Notes: generated from the sequence alone by a model not told the origin. Shown: positions 53,895-63,430, counted from the first letter of the stretch. The stretch is 64,000 nt of DNA from Aphrocallistes beatrix (GCA_963281255.1 OY725492.1:5211571-5275570), one strand, 5' to 3'. Translations and numbers: made by a program.

Positions 53895-53921
53895 GAATCG
53901 GCCGCTAAGATAACACTCGTT

Positions 53922-54471
53922 GTGATGGTTCAATTGACACTATTTTTATCACAAATATGAGCCCAACATAGGTAAGCAATGGAGAAAATCCACAAATATA
54001 GACCATATCCATAACCGCCAAATTTGAGGCTGTCTACACTTGACCAATTAGAATTGAGCTGTAAACTGATCTAAACTACTTCTGTCAAGAGCTGACAAAT
54101 CTTATCCGAATCCAGCTACATTCCATTATCAGGAGAGGGTTCTCATCTCCCATGCAATGTTTCACCGCCACTGCCTAGTGAAACTAAATCTAATAGAGGC
54201 ACAGGCTTCCCCGCCCATAATGACAAGCTGAAATGGCCCAAAACATTCCTGGTAAATGAGATAGAATTATATTCCAAGAGACCATTCGTCACTTCGTTCA
54301 AGGATTTTTTACCATGCACAGACCTAGACATAAACTAGAATAGCTGTGATACTGCGGAAATTAATAAAATAGTCAGTTTTTATTCTCATTGAACTCGATT
54401 GAATTGGGAATATCAGTTATTGTATCTATAATTAGAACAATGGACACCTCAAAATGGATACATACAAACAG
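53922..54471. other. Spacer 3' of the KLHDC10-like gene
   Basis: No gene. A minus-strand AATAAA (TTTATT at 54379-54384) lies about 90 bp beyond the KLHDC10-like stop. The rest was not recognised. Confidence 0.45.
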
Positions 54472-55785
54472 CTAAAAAAAGCTAAAATTAGGCATAAAAG
54501 ACCTTAGATAGGAAGCTACAGAGGTAGATCCAGTTTCTTCCGTGGAAGGAGAATCAACACAGGATTGGTGGAACTGTTGTATCTGGTCTGCGAGCTTCCT
54601 TGGAATTCCATTGGACATCAGCTGTGGTAACGGTAACTTAAGAAAACTTTCATTTTCCCAAACTTTGATTTTCTCCCAACAGAGTTCGATCAGAGGAGGG
54701 ACATCTACCCAGACGACGAATGTTTGTGGAGTTCTCCGATTATTCTCCAGATCATCTCTCCCCCCGTTCAAGAGAACTTTTCCATACCCATCCACTGCTA
54801 TGGCGAAGAAGTCCACCGGTTTGGGTAGAGTACAGTGTCCAATCAGGTTCCATCGCATGGACACAAGGTCGATGTACCAAAGTCCAGTGTCTTCCACTAA
54901 ATCCCCATAAAAACCCGAATGCAGAAAGTGGGAACCGCCGAATATGTATAATCTGTCCCTGTAAACGACACTTCCAAACCCTCTACGGGGTACGGGGTAG
55001 CCTTGAAGAGGACAGTGCCCTATCTTCACTTGTTCCCATTTCTCAGTGGCGAATGAAAGTCTATGCATACTGGACATGTCCTGGCATGTCCGAATGAAGG
55101 AACCACCAATGATGAACCAGCTTTCTCTCCAAACGAAGCATTCCTGGCGGTAGCGAGGGGAAGGAGAATTCTTGTCTGCTGGCAGAATGCTCCATGTGTT
55201 GTCACTGAGAGTGAATTTGTGCACGTTTGTGTGGTACAAGGCGCCATTCGTGCCACAACAGAGGTACAAGCACTGGCTGAGCTCTGAATAGGTGAGACTG
55301 CCCCCGTACCCCCCACGTGGAGAGGACCTCTTGTCCCCTTCACACTCCACTTCAGAGAAGACCAGGGACTGTAGGTCCCAGAGGAGGAGCTTGTCAGAGT
55401 TGGAACCGCCGAAATCAGCTCCAGACCCACCGAACTGGAAGACCTTGTCTGGCAGGACGACAGAGGCACAGGAAAGGTTTTCTGGTGGCACAGCCGCTGG
55501 CATCTGCACCCTCTCCCAGTGGTGCATGAGAGGGTGGTACTGCCACACGTCTGTCAAGGTGGTTTCAGTTCTCTGATAACCGCCGATGATATAGAACACC
55601 CCTGCGTGGAAGAAAGCTCTATGTCCGCTCCTGGCGACAGGCAGCAGTAGTCCCTGATTCTGCCTCTCTACCTGAGCAGTCAGGACCCCTGAACTCACAA
55701 CCAACCCAGAGGAGTGGCTGCTCCTATGGAGTTTGTCCACGTCTTTCCGACGGAAGATTGGATCTAACTTTACGAATTTGAACAT
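54472..55785 (-). CDS. KLHDC10: Kelch-repeat protein, KLHDC10-like CUL2 adaptor
   Basis: Intronless, 437 residues (human KLHDC10 is about 440). Six kelch blades are visible from about residue 50 to 350: GHRAFFHAGVFYIIGGY, ASVVLPDKVFQFGGSG, YSELSQCLYLCCGT, ECFVWRESWFIIGGS, GSVVYRDRLYIFGGSH, IAVDGYGKVLLNGGRDD. After the propeller comes PLIELCWEKI, which matches the elongin BC-box (small residue, LxxxCxxxI), then LPLPQL, a possible Cul2 box. KLHDC10 proteins act as substrate receptors of CUL2-elongin ubiquitin ligases that read C-terminal degrons. The ATG at 55785 is the first in frame, with a stop upstream. KLHDC2/3 are the main alternatives. Confidence 0.78.
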   Translation of the reverse strand: MFKFVKLDPIFRRKDVDKLHRSSHSSGLVVSSGVLTAQVERQNQGLLLPVARSGHRAFFHAGVFYIIGGYQRTETTLTDVWQYHPLMHHWERVQMPAAVPPENLSCASVVLPDKVFQFGGSGADFGGSNSDKLLLWDLQSLVFSEVECEGDKRSSPRGGYGGSLTYSELSQCLYLCCGTNGALYHTNVHKFTLSDNTWSILPADKNSPSPRYRQECFVWRESWFIIGGSFIRTCQDMSSMHRLSFATEKWEQVKIGHCPLQGYPVPRRGFGSVVYRDRLYIFGGSHFLHSGFYGDLVEDTGLWYIDLVSMRWNLIGHCTLPKPVDFFAIAVDGYGKVLLNGGRDDLENNRRTPQTFVVWVDVPPLIELCWEKIKVWENESFLKLPLPQLMSNGIPRKLADQIQQFHQSCVDSPSTEETGSTSVASYLRSFMPNFSFF

Positions 55786-55880
55786 CTAATGCTAGGCAAT
55801 AGTGGATGCTCAAACAACAGATTTTGTTGATTATCTTCCAGCTTAACAATGCAAACACTTTTCTATCTCAAATCTAAATA

Positions 55881-56268
55881 CAGTGGAACCTGTATATAAC
55901 GGCCACCCAAGGGACTGGACAAAATTGGCCGTTATACACAGGTATTTGTTTTAATCCCCAAAGGTATCAAAATAGTGCAATGAATATCAAGTTTTTAAAA
56001 AAATCCATTACTTGACGTAATTACATGAAATTTGTTTATCGTTCGTAACAGGTCCTGTAATAAACATAAAACGGTGAAAAAGGTGATGGCCGTTATAAAC
56101 AGTTTTAGGGTCAGTAAGGGACTACAAACGGGTGGCCGCTGGCCGCGTTGAGCAGGTGACCGCTATACACAGGTTCAATATCATGGAATTTCGGACGGGA
56201 CTGTTCATTGGTAGCCGTTATAGACAGGTGACCGTTATATAGAGTGGCCGTTATAGCAGGTTCGACTG
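55881..56268. mobile_element. pogo/Tigger-like MITE
   Basis: Starts CAGTGGAACCTGTATATAAC, followed by GGCC. It ends GGCCGTTATAGCAGGTTCGACTG and is flanked by TA at 55879-55880 and 56269-56270. Inner copies of GGCCGTTATA are in both orientations. 388 bp, no ORF. It lies upstream of the KLHDC10-like gene and downstream of NHL-F. Confidence 0.85.
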
Positions 56269-56811
56269 TATATTAAACGAACTGCTGATTTCAGGCACAG
56301 GTAAGAGAGGGAGAAGTGATCGAATCTTAAATTTTATAATTAATAGTTACATGGTCAATTCATTTTCGCTACTCTCCATAATGAAGCTTAAAGGTAGACA
56401 ATATCTAGTCTCAATGTTCACTTTAATCACTTTATCACTTAAATGTTAATGATACTCCGTGATGAAACCCAAATGTTGTTAGGATGAACAGATCTATAAA
56501 TGTTGTCATAAAAGTTCTATGATCGCCGCTCCTACAAAATATTGCGAAAGAATAAGACAAATCAAGAGAATAGAGAATTTACAATTCAAAAGATAGCTGC
56601 ACTACATCTCTACTCTTAAGTGACGAGACTAACAAAAATACTCCAGAACAAAATACAGTTGACTCCGCTTAATCGGGTCACTATTTAATCTCAAAAACAA
56701 AATATTCCTACTTGTTAGCGCCTAGCATGAACTATTGGCGGAACAGATAAATTAATGTTCACACAAAATTAATAAACGCTAAAATGGTAGACAAAACAAT
56801 AAAATAATCAA
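56269..56811. other. Spacer 3' of NHL-F
   Basis: Nothing recognised except a short relic of the CTCCGCTTAAT MITE family at about 56656-56690. Confidence 0.45.
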
Positions 56812-58038
56812 TTAAAACAATTGTAAAGAAAAATTAGGATTATTGGACAATACAAACAAAATGCCAGAATTAGAAATGGCAATACCAAATGGTTTAATGA
56901 ATTCTCCTTTTCCGTTCCCTTCCCTTCCAATGGTGTGTAGTAGCTCCCCGGAGTTTGAGAATATCTTGACGACATGGTGTTCACAGTCACTGACGAGGAT
57001 ATTCTGCTCACAGTCTAGACAGAAAAAACAAGGCAGAAATACTAAACATTCCAGTCCTCGTCCCTGAGACACGCATGAGGTAAGGAGGTCCCCACTTCTG
57101 GAGAAGAAGTGGATGCAGCTAGGACTCCTGTCTAGCACCGCCACTTTATCTGCTGTTAGTTTCACATCAAAAGGGTCAGATAGCAATCCTTGTCCGATAT
57201 TATGCTTGCAGTGTAGGAGGTTAGAGAGCACGGATACTCTGTGGTTCCATTGGTCAGCTACAAACACGTCTCCATTCCAGTCCACACTTAATCCTCGTGG
57301 ACCAGACAGCTGTCCTTCATTACTCCCTCCACCACCAGCTCTGTTGAGTAGTTGGTGGCTGTTCTTACAGAACTGGAATAGCGTGTCTTTAACACAGTCT
57401 GTAACGAAGATGTGATCATCACTGACTGATATTCCACAAGGCCTGGATAATACTTCTTCTCCAAAGTGAGATAGGAACTCTCCTTGGAAGGACAGTACCT
57501 GTACGCGACTGGTCCCCCAATCCGCTATATAAACCTTCTCATTCACTTCATCTAGAGACAGTCCACAGCCATCAAGCCTATTATCACCTTCCCCAGCGGT
57601 TAGGATGGGTTGTTGCTTTTGAGAGTAATGCTGTGCTTCCAGCTGGACTACCTCCCCGAACTGCTCTATCTGGGACTGAAGGAGAGAGAGGGTGGGACAG
57701 GAGAAGGAGAGGTTGGGGAGTGGGGTGGGAACACACAGCGGCTGCTTGGCCTGTTGGTACATGAGTACTGCTTGCTCGTGAGTGGGGAGGTTGATGTTAC
57801 TCCTACTCATTTGTCTCAGTTGCAGCTGAGTTTGATCCAACTCTTCGATGGCTGCGATACGAGCGGACTCTTTGCTGTAGAAGTCATCTCGAAGTTGTGT
57901 GACTTGTTGGCAGAGAGCGTCCCTCCTCTCGATCAGCTGATCAATCAGGGCATTGAAAGTGAGCTCGATTCGAGCGGCGATTCGATGGAAATGCGCCATT
58001 GTGTCGTAAGGTGCGACATCTTGAATATTGGTTGCCAT
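56812..58038 (-). CDS. NHL beta-propeller protein, family member F
   Basis: Intronless, 408 residues, on the opposite strand from A-E. It is the most divergent intact copy. It has a 3-residue deletion before the propeller (ILTAGEGDN, where others have ILTAGMKGEGDK). Variable residues: WG and T in IADWGTSR, R in VLSRPCG, CVK in VTDCVKD, G in QLSGPRG, QW in VADQWNH, D in LLSDPFD, R in VLDRSPS, VFL before PCFF, CE in VSDCEHH, K in FIKPFG. Framework changes are more frequent than in other copies (VSVLSNLLHCKHNIGQGLL). CE and KPFG/DPFG link it with copy G. The cellular function is not known. Confidence 0.88.
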   Translation of the reverse strand: MATNIQDVAPYDTMAHFHRIAARIELTFNALIDQLIERRDALCQQVTQLRDDFYSKESARIAAIEELDQTQLQLRQMSRSNINLPTHEQAVLMYQQAKQPLCVPTPLPNLSFSCPTLSLLQSQIEQFGEVVQLEAQHYSQKQQPILTAGEGDNRLDGCGLSLDEVNEKVYIADWGTSRVQVLSFQGEFLSHFGEEVLSRPCGISVSDDHIFVTDCVKDTLFQFCKNSHQLLNRAGGGGSNEGQLSGPRGLSVDWNGDVFVADQWNHRVSVLSNLLHCKHNIGQGLLSDPFDVKLTADKVAVLDRSPSCIHFFSRSGDLLTSCVSQGRGLECLVFLPCFFCLDCEQNILVSDCEHHVVKIFSNSGELLHTIGREGNGKGEFIKPFGIAISNSGILFVLSNNPNFSLQLF

Positions 58039-58165
58039 TGCTTATGACTTTACAACTATTTTGTTGAATAGAAATATTATACTTTAACTAAGACACAATC
58101 TGTATTATATGTAATACGAGAATACCATAGTACGTCAGTGGTTGCTATGGAAACAGCCTATAAAT
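58039..58165 (-). promoter_or_regulatory. Promoter of NHL-F
   Basis: On the minus strand: X-box GTTTCCATAGCAAC (58141-58154), TGACGTAC (58130-58137), TACATATAATAC and the short leader to the ATG at 58038. The base before TGACGTAC differs (CCACTGACG). No CCAAT was recognised further upstream, where homology stops at about 58160. Confidence 0.72.
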
Positions 58166-58323
58166 TTGTCTCATAATATGATTTAATTTGTCTAATCGAT
58201 TTTATTGAAACATAACTTTCACTAATTATAGCTAGAAATTTTTAAAAAGGCTACTAATATTTGAGATCGTGACGTATGACTATTCGGTTTATTCTCTCAG
58301 AACTAATACTTTGGTGAATTTTG

Positions 58324-60506
58324 CATATATTAAATACGTTCATCCGCATACGGATAAGGCTTATCCGTATGCGGGTATCGCATGCGGAAACAAATAATTA
58401 CTAAATTAAATCCTTTCAATATGTGTGGTATTCTACAGGTATTCATGACTTAGATCTCTTTTCGCACCAAGGAAATGGCTGTAAATTTAGCAATTAAATA
58501 TACTGGTTCTCTTTCTGCAATCACCTATCTCATTAACTATCCAAAAGGCTACACATTCTGTAACGAAATATATATGATCATCAGGGTCGGCGCAACAAGG
58601 TTTCCTGGGTGTCCGAACACCCACTGCCTCAAAGGCAGGACATGATGCGGTGCTTAGATACCTACTAGGTTAGTTTATTGTATTCAAGGTTAACTGATAA
58701 TGTGTAGTCTTTGTGTGTCCAGACACACACTAAGCTAGTCGGTGACCACACATCATAATACGTGACGCCGGGCATGATCATCGGTTGGAACAGGTATTGT
58801 AAAATGACATAGGTGGTATTCTCCGCAGGGAGTCCGACAATTCGCAACACGACAACTCGCAACGTGAAGACTCATAAATATTTTGATTAATTAGTTTCAA
58901 TTATAAGTTTCCCTTTAAATTGGTTTCATTAGATGGGTAGAACAACCACTGTGAAATGAAAACATCAAGGTGTATTACTAGTATGTACGATCATTCGCAA
59001 CATGACTATCCTCATAAAATCTACTACTTTATTATTCCTTTTAATAAGCGAAGTCAAGTATTTAACTATTTATTAACAATTCTTCTCTATTTCTCATAAA
59101 TGTACCCTCCTTCGATTAGCTTCTCTACACCTCTCTGAGACCTGGTTAGTCTGAAAGACGGGTGGTGTACTTCTGCTATAATAAAATGTGTTTGAGTTCA
59201 AAAAATAGAGTATTTTGACGACAATCACGATCTTTTTTATTAATTATAGAGGTCTACATAATGAGTTGACTGAATAAGGCCGAATTTTCAAACTGGAATA
59301 AGGCCGAAAATGAGACTGAAATAAGGCCGAATTGTCAATCCGGAATAAGGCCGAATGATATTCATGACTGGAATAAGGTCGCATTTTCACAACTGTTTGA
59401 GTCGAGTGATATATGCGTAATACTGAAATAAATAAGTGACAAACAAGTTGTGTATACATTTTGCTTAAAAACACCTCACCAGGCGAATTTTCAAAATATT
59501 CCATGCCAAAACCCCTTAAAATCTCCCTGTTTCCCAACGAACCAAGTGATGCTCCCAATCGACCCTCCATTCTTCAGTTCACAAATTAAAAACCATTCTT
59601 CCTCTAGATCCAAAATGAAAATTCGACCTTATTCCAGTTTTGAAAATTCGGCCTTATTCCAGTGTTGAATATTCGGCCTTATTCCAGTCATGAATTTAAT
59701 TCGGCCTTATTCCGGATTGACAATTCGGGCTTATTCCAGTTTTGAAAATTATTCGGCCTTATTCCAATTTTGCAGTTCGGCCTTATTCCAATTTTTGCAA
59801 TTCGGCCTTATTCAGCTTTCCCTACATAATACACCTTGATGTTTTCATTTCACAGTGGTTGTTCTACCCATCTAATGAAACCAATTTAAAGGAAAACTTA
59901 TAATTGAAACTAATTAATTAAAATATACATGAGTCTTCACGTTGCGAGTTGTCGTGTTGCGAATTGTCGGACTCCCTGCGGAGAATACCACCTATGTCAT
60001 TTTACAATACCTGTTTCAACCGATGATCATGCCCGGCGTCACGTATTATGATGTGTGGTCACCGACTAGCTTAGTGTGTGTCTGGACACACAAAGACTAC
60101 ACATTATCAGTTAACCTTGAATACAATAAACTAACCTAGTAGGTATCTAAGCACCGCATCATGTCCTGCCTTTGAGGCAGTGGGTGTTCAGACACCCAGG
60201 AAACCTCGTTGCGCCGACCCTGATGATCATATATATTTCGTTACAGAATGTGTAGCCTTTTGGATAGTTAATGAGATAGGTGATTGCAGAAAGAGAACCA
60301 GTATATTTAATTGCTAAATTTACAGCCATTTCCTTGGTGCGAAAAGAGATCTAAGTCATGAATACCTGTAGAATACCACACATATTGAAAGGATTTAATT
60401 TAGTAATTATTTGTTTCCGCATGTGATACCCGCATACGGATAAGCCTTATCCGTATGCGGATAGACGTATGTATATCCGCATGCGGATGAACGTATTTAA
60501 TATATG
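58324..60506. mobile_element. 2.2-kb palindromic foldback element
   Basis: Arms 58324-58977 and 59827-60506 are inverted copies with only scattered differences. Outer ends: CATATATTAAATACGTTCAT and its inverse. Each arm also holds the small palindrome CGCATACGGATAAGGCTTAT..CCGTATGCG, and the right arm has about 20 extra bases near its outer end. The 850-bp loop carries inverted clusters of a short AATAAGGCCGAA repeat. The twin 65-codon ORFs in the arms have no recognisable content. It lies between NHL-F and NHL-G. A target duplication was not resolved. Confidence 0.85.
59266..59815. repeat. Inverted clusters of a GGAATAAGGCCGAA repeat
   Basis: About five units of GGAATAAGGCCGAATTTTCA type in one orientation (59266-59390) and about eight in the other (59622-59815), spaced 20-30 bp, in the loop of the foldback. 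Each cluster is an irregular minisatellite, and together they extend the palindrome inward. Confidence 0.85.
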
Positions 60507-62074
60507 TTTTTAATAGCTCGAATTTTGGGATATATAACCATGGATCTTCAAAAGTAAAAATTTAACATTCTCGCGTATTACAGCAATAAATTAATTTCTG
60601 AAATGGATTGGATAAACATAAACAAGGTTTGAACATTTCTAATATGAACAAGCGCCGGTGGGTTTGAATAAGCACCTGAGGGTGTTAGATAAGATCTCTG
60701 ATCAATTTAACGTTGATAAACCATTTGTTATGATTGTTGTAATTATCAATACTTTGGATTAGTAATGAGATTGGAAATCGATTATCTCTTCTAAATGCGA
60801 TTGTTTTTCAATCGCTAGGGCGCTTTGAATATTTGAGCTCAGTTATGATAGACACCTTTATAAACACATTAGTGAAGAAAATTATTGAGAAGGAATTTAT
60901 TCCCAGATTGAAATGTTGTCAGCTTCCAGGGGCCCTGGAACTCACAGGGGGCTTACACTACTCCCAGACCCCCCCCCCCCACGGCTAGAACATGCTTCTA
61001 AGCTTATGAATTAGGATAGAGACATTCTTGTTGACAAGTGGGAAACACAAACACAATATTTTACAATCCGGCTCTGAATTAATATCATATACAGGGTGAT
61101 ACAAAAATGCACTCATGAAAATGTCAATAAATTTCACCATCCGTTAAGTATAATATCACCCTGTTAACTTGAGTCTGTGCAACACTTTTCCGCAGTTTCA
61201 GGACCAGGGATTGAACAGTTATTCCATTCCCTAAATCGTAGATTCTCATGCTTTGAATCAACGTTTATAGTCTTACATCTTTAAATAAGATTGAGAAACT
61301 CCATTTGTAAACAATCATTTACAAATTAATATTATTAATAGTCCAACAATACAAATTCGTTACACGTACTTAATTCCATATTGAATACTGTTATTTCACT
61401 AATCGGAACAAAATTCTCTAATCCGAACTTTTAGTTCATTGGTACAGAGCTGTTCGAATGTGAGAGGGTGTATTGTGGGTTTATGGGTGGCATTCTTTTG
61501 GGTCACTCTGTGTATCTTCTTTACCCTCACTGATTCCACAGCCATGCTCAACACTTGTTACTGCTTCGGTGCGTGATAGGAGGAATCCACCAGAACACTC
61601 GAAACTGTTTCTAGTAAATTAACTCAGACACATCTTCCTTCTCCTAAATCGATCTCAAAAGATTGAATCGCAGTAAGAACTAATCCACAAATCACAAAAT
61701 GAGTAGAAATCTTAAGATAGACCTGATATTTGTACCTATTTGAGGTACCAAGGCTGGATTCGGTTAACCGGTCAACCGCCGTCAATCACGGTTAACGGTT
61801 AAGAAAATCTTGGATCAGTTAGCCGATCTGCTTTATTTGGATTAATTTCATTGCTTTTCGTTGGAGATTTATGAATATTACTTCAAAAATTTTGATATTA
61901 CAATATTATTTCTATTTTTCTAACCAAATAGTATATTTCGAGACCACTGAACGCTGACACGCGTAAAGTATTGATTGTCTTCATCAAGGCGAATGCCTTT
62001 CTCGTTGCCATGCTACGTACTCTCCTAATAAATACGAGACATAGTAAACAAACAAATAACAATAAAATAAACAT
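60507..62074. other. Spacer 3' of NHL-G
   Basis: No gene recognised. A run of C at about 60969-60980. At about 61755-61830 there are repeated GGTTAACCGG/CGGTTAACGG blocks that may be a decayed MITE. Confidence 0.45.
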
Positions 62075-63310
62075 TTAAAACAATTGTAAAGAATAAAAAG
62101 GATTATCAGACAATACAAACAAAATGCCAGAATTAGAAATGGCAATACCAAATGGATCAATGAATTCTCCCTTCCCGTTCCCTTCCCTTCCAATGGTGTG
62201 TAGTAGCTCCCCGGAGTTTGAGAATATCTTGACGACATGGTGTTCACAGTCACTAACGAGGATATTCTGCTCACAATCCAGACAGAAAAAACAAGGTTGA
62301 GATACCAAACATTCCTGTCCTCTTCCCTGAGACACGCAGGAGGTAAGGAGGTCTTCACTTCTGGAGAAGAAGTGGATGCATTTAGGACTCCAGTCTAGTA
62401 CCACCACTTTATCTGTCGTTAGTTTTACGTCTTTAGGGGAAGATAGCGATCCTTGTCCGATAGTCTGTTTGTATTGTAGGAAGTTAGAGAACACGGAAAC
62501 TCTGTGGTTCAATTGGTCAGCTAAAAACACGTCTCCATTACAATCCACACTTAATCCTCGTGGAGCATACAGCTGTCCTTCATTACTCCCCCAACCACCA
62601 GCTCTGTTGAGTAGTTGGTGGCTGTTCTTACAGAACTGGAATAGCGTGTCATTATCAGAGTCTGCAACGAAGATGTGATCATCAGTGACTGATATTCCCC
62701 AAGGCTTGGATAGTACTTCCTCTCCAAAGTGAGATAGGAACTCTCCTTGGAAGGACAGTACCTGTACGCGACTGTTCCCCCAATCCGCTATATAAACCTT
62801 CTCATTCACTTCGTCTAGAGACAGTCCTGCACCATTAAGCTGTTTATCTCCTTCTCCTTTCATCCCAGCGGTTAGGATGGGTTGTGTCTTTTGAGAGTAA
62901 TGCGGTGCTTCCAGCTGGACTACCTCTCCGAACTGCTCTATCTGGGACTGAAGGAGAGAGAGGGTGGGACAGGAGAAGGAGAGGTTGGGGAGTGGGGTAG
63001 GAACACACAGCTGCTGCTTGGCCTGTTGGTACATGAGTACTGCTTGCTCGTGAGTGGGGAGGTTGATATTACTCCTACTCAATTGTCTCAGTTGCAGCTG
63101 AGCTTGATCCAACTCTTCGATGGCTGCGATACGAGCAGACTCTTTGCTGTGGAAGTCATCTCGAAGTTGTGTGACTTGTTGGCAGAGAGCGTCCCTCCTC
63201 TCGATCAGCTGATCAATCAGGACATTGAAAGTGAGCTCGATTCGAGCGGCGATTCGATGGAAATGCGCCATTGTGTCGTAAGGTGCGACATCTTGAATAT
63301 TGGTTGCCAT
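62075..63310 (-). CDS. NHL beta-propeller protein, family member G
   Basis: Intronless, 411 residues. Variable residues: A in NGAGL, WG in IADWGNSR, K in VLSKPWG, SDND in VADSDNDT, W in AGGWGS, YA in QLYAPRG, QL in VADQLNH, S and K in SLSSPKD, W in VLDWSPK, VSQ before PCFF, CE in VSDCEHH, D in FIDPFG. Framework variants are few (DCNGDVFLAD, NFLQYKQT). NFLQYKQT resembles copy A (NLLQYKQT), whereas CE and PFG resemble copy F, again a mosaic pattern. It is in the same orientation as F. The cellular function is not known. Confidence 0.88.
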   Translation of the reverse strand: MATNIQDVAPYDTMAHFHRIAARIELTFNVLIDQLIERRDALCQQVTQLRDDFHSKESARIAAIEELDQAQLQLRQLSRSNINLPTHEQAVLMYQQAKQQLCVPTPLPNLSFSCPTLSLLQSQIEQFGEVVQLEAPHYSQKTQPILTAGMKGEGDKQLNGAGLSLDEVNEKVYIADWGNSRVQVLSFQGEFLSHFGEEVLSKPWGISVTDDHIFVADSDNDTLFQFCKNSHQLLNRAGGWGSNEGQLYAPRGLSVDCNGDVFLADQLNHRVSVFSNFLQYKQTIGQGSLSSPKDVKLTTDKVVVLDWSPKCIHFFSRSEDLLTSCVSQGRGQECLVSQPCFFCLDCEQNILVSDCEHHVVKIFSNSGELLHTIGREGNGKGEFIDPFGIAISNSGILFVLSDNPFYSLQLF

Positions 63311-63430
63311 TGCTTATGACTTTACAACTATTTTGTTGAAAAGAAATATTATACTTTAACTAAGACACAATCTGTATTATATGTAATACGAGAATACCAT
63401 AGTACGTCAATGGTTGCTATGGAAACGAAC
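63311..63430 (-). promoter_or_regulatory. Promoter of NHL-G
   Basis: Minus strand: X-box GTTTCCATAGCAAC (63413-63426), TGACGTAC (63402-63409), TACATATAATAC and a leader identical to the other copies. Homology to other copies stops just upstream of the X-box, which therefore marks the outer edge of the minimal conserved promoter. Confidence 0.75.

Larger units (their letters stand above)
47803..53921 (-). mobile_element. 6.1-kb DDE/OTU transposon with long inverted repeats
   Basis: The left TIR is 47803-48314 and the right TIR is about 53083-53921. Ends read AACGAGTATTATCTTAGCGG and, inverted, AACGAGTGTTATCTTAGCGG, followed by CCGATTCAGCGGCGGATTCG. The right TIR is about 320 bp longer because of an internal tandem duplication. 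Outside the ends, only GTG is shared, so the target duplication is 3 bp or not resolved. It carries a decayed transposase with an OTU domain on the minus strand and a small C2H2 ORF on the plus strand. The superfamily is not certain. Confidence 0.88.

Noticed and set aside
55026..55576. Several ORFs of 70-147 codons opposite or overlapping the KLHDC10-like gene
   Set aside because: All are shadow frames of a well-supported kelch gene, made open by its higher GC content.
58665..60139. Twin 65-codon ORFs in the arms of the 2.2-kb palindrome
   Set aside because: They are the same sequence seen twice because the arms are inverted copies. No domain, and no start or promoter context.
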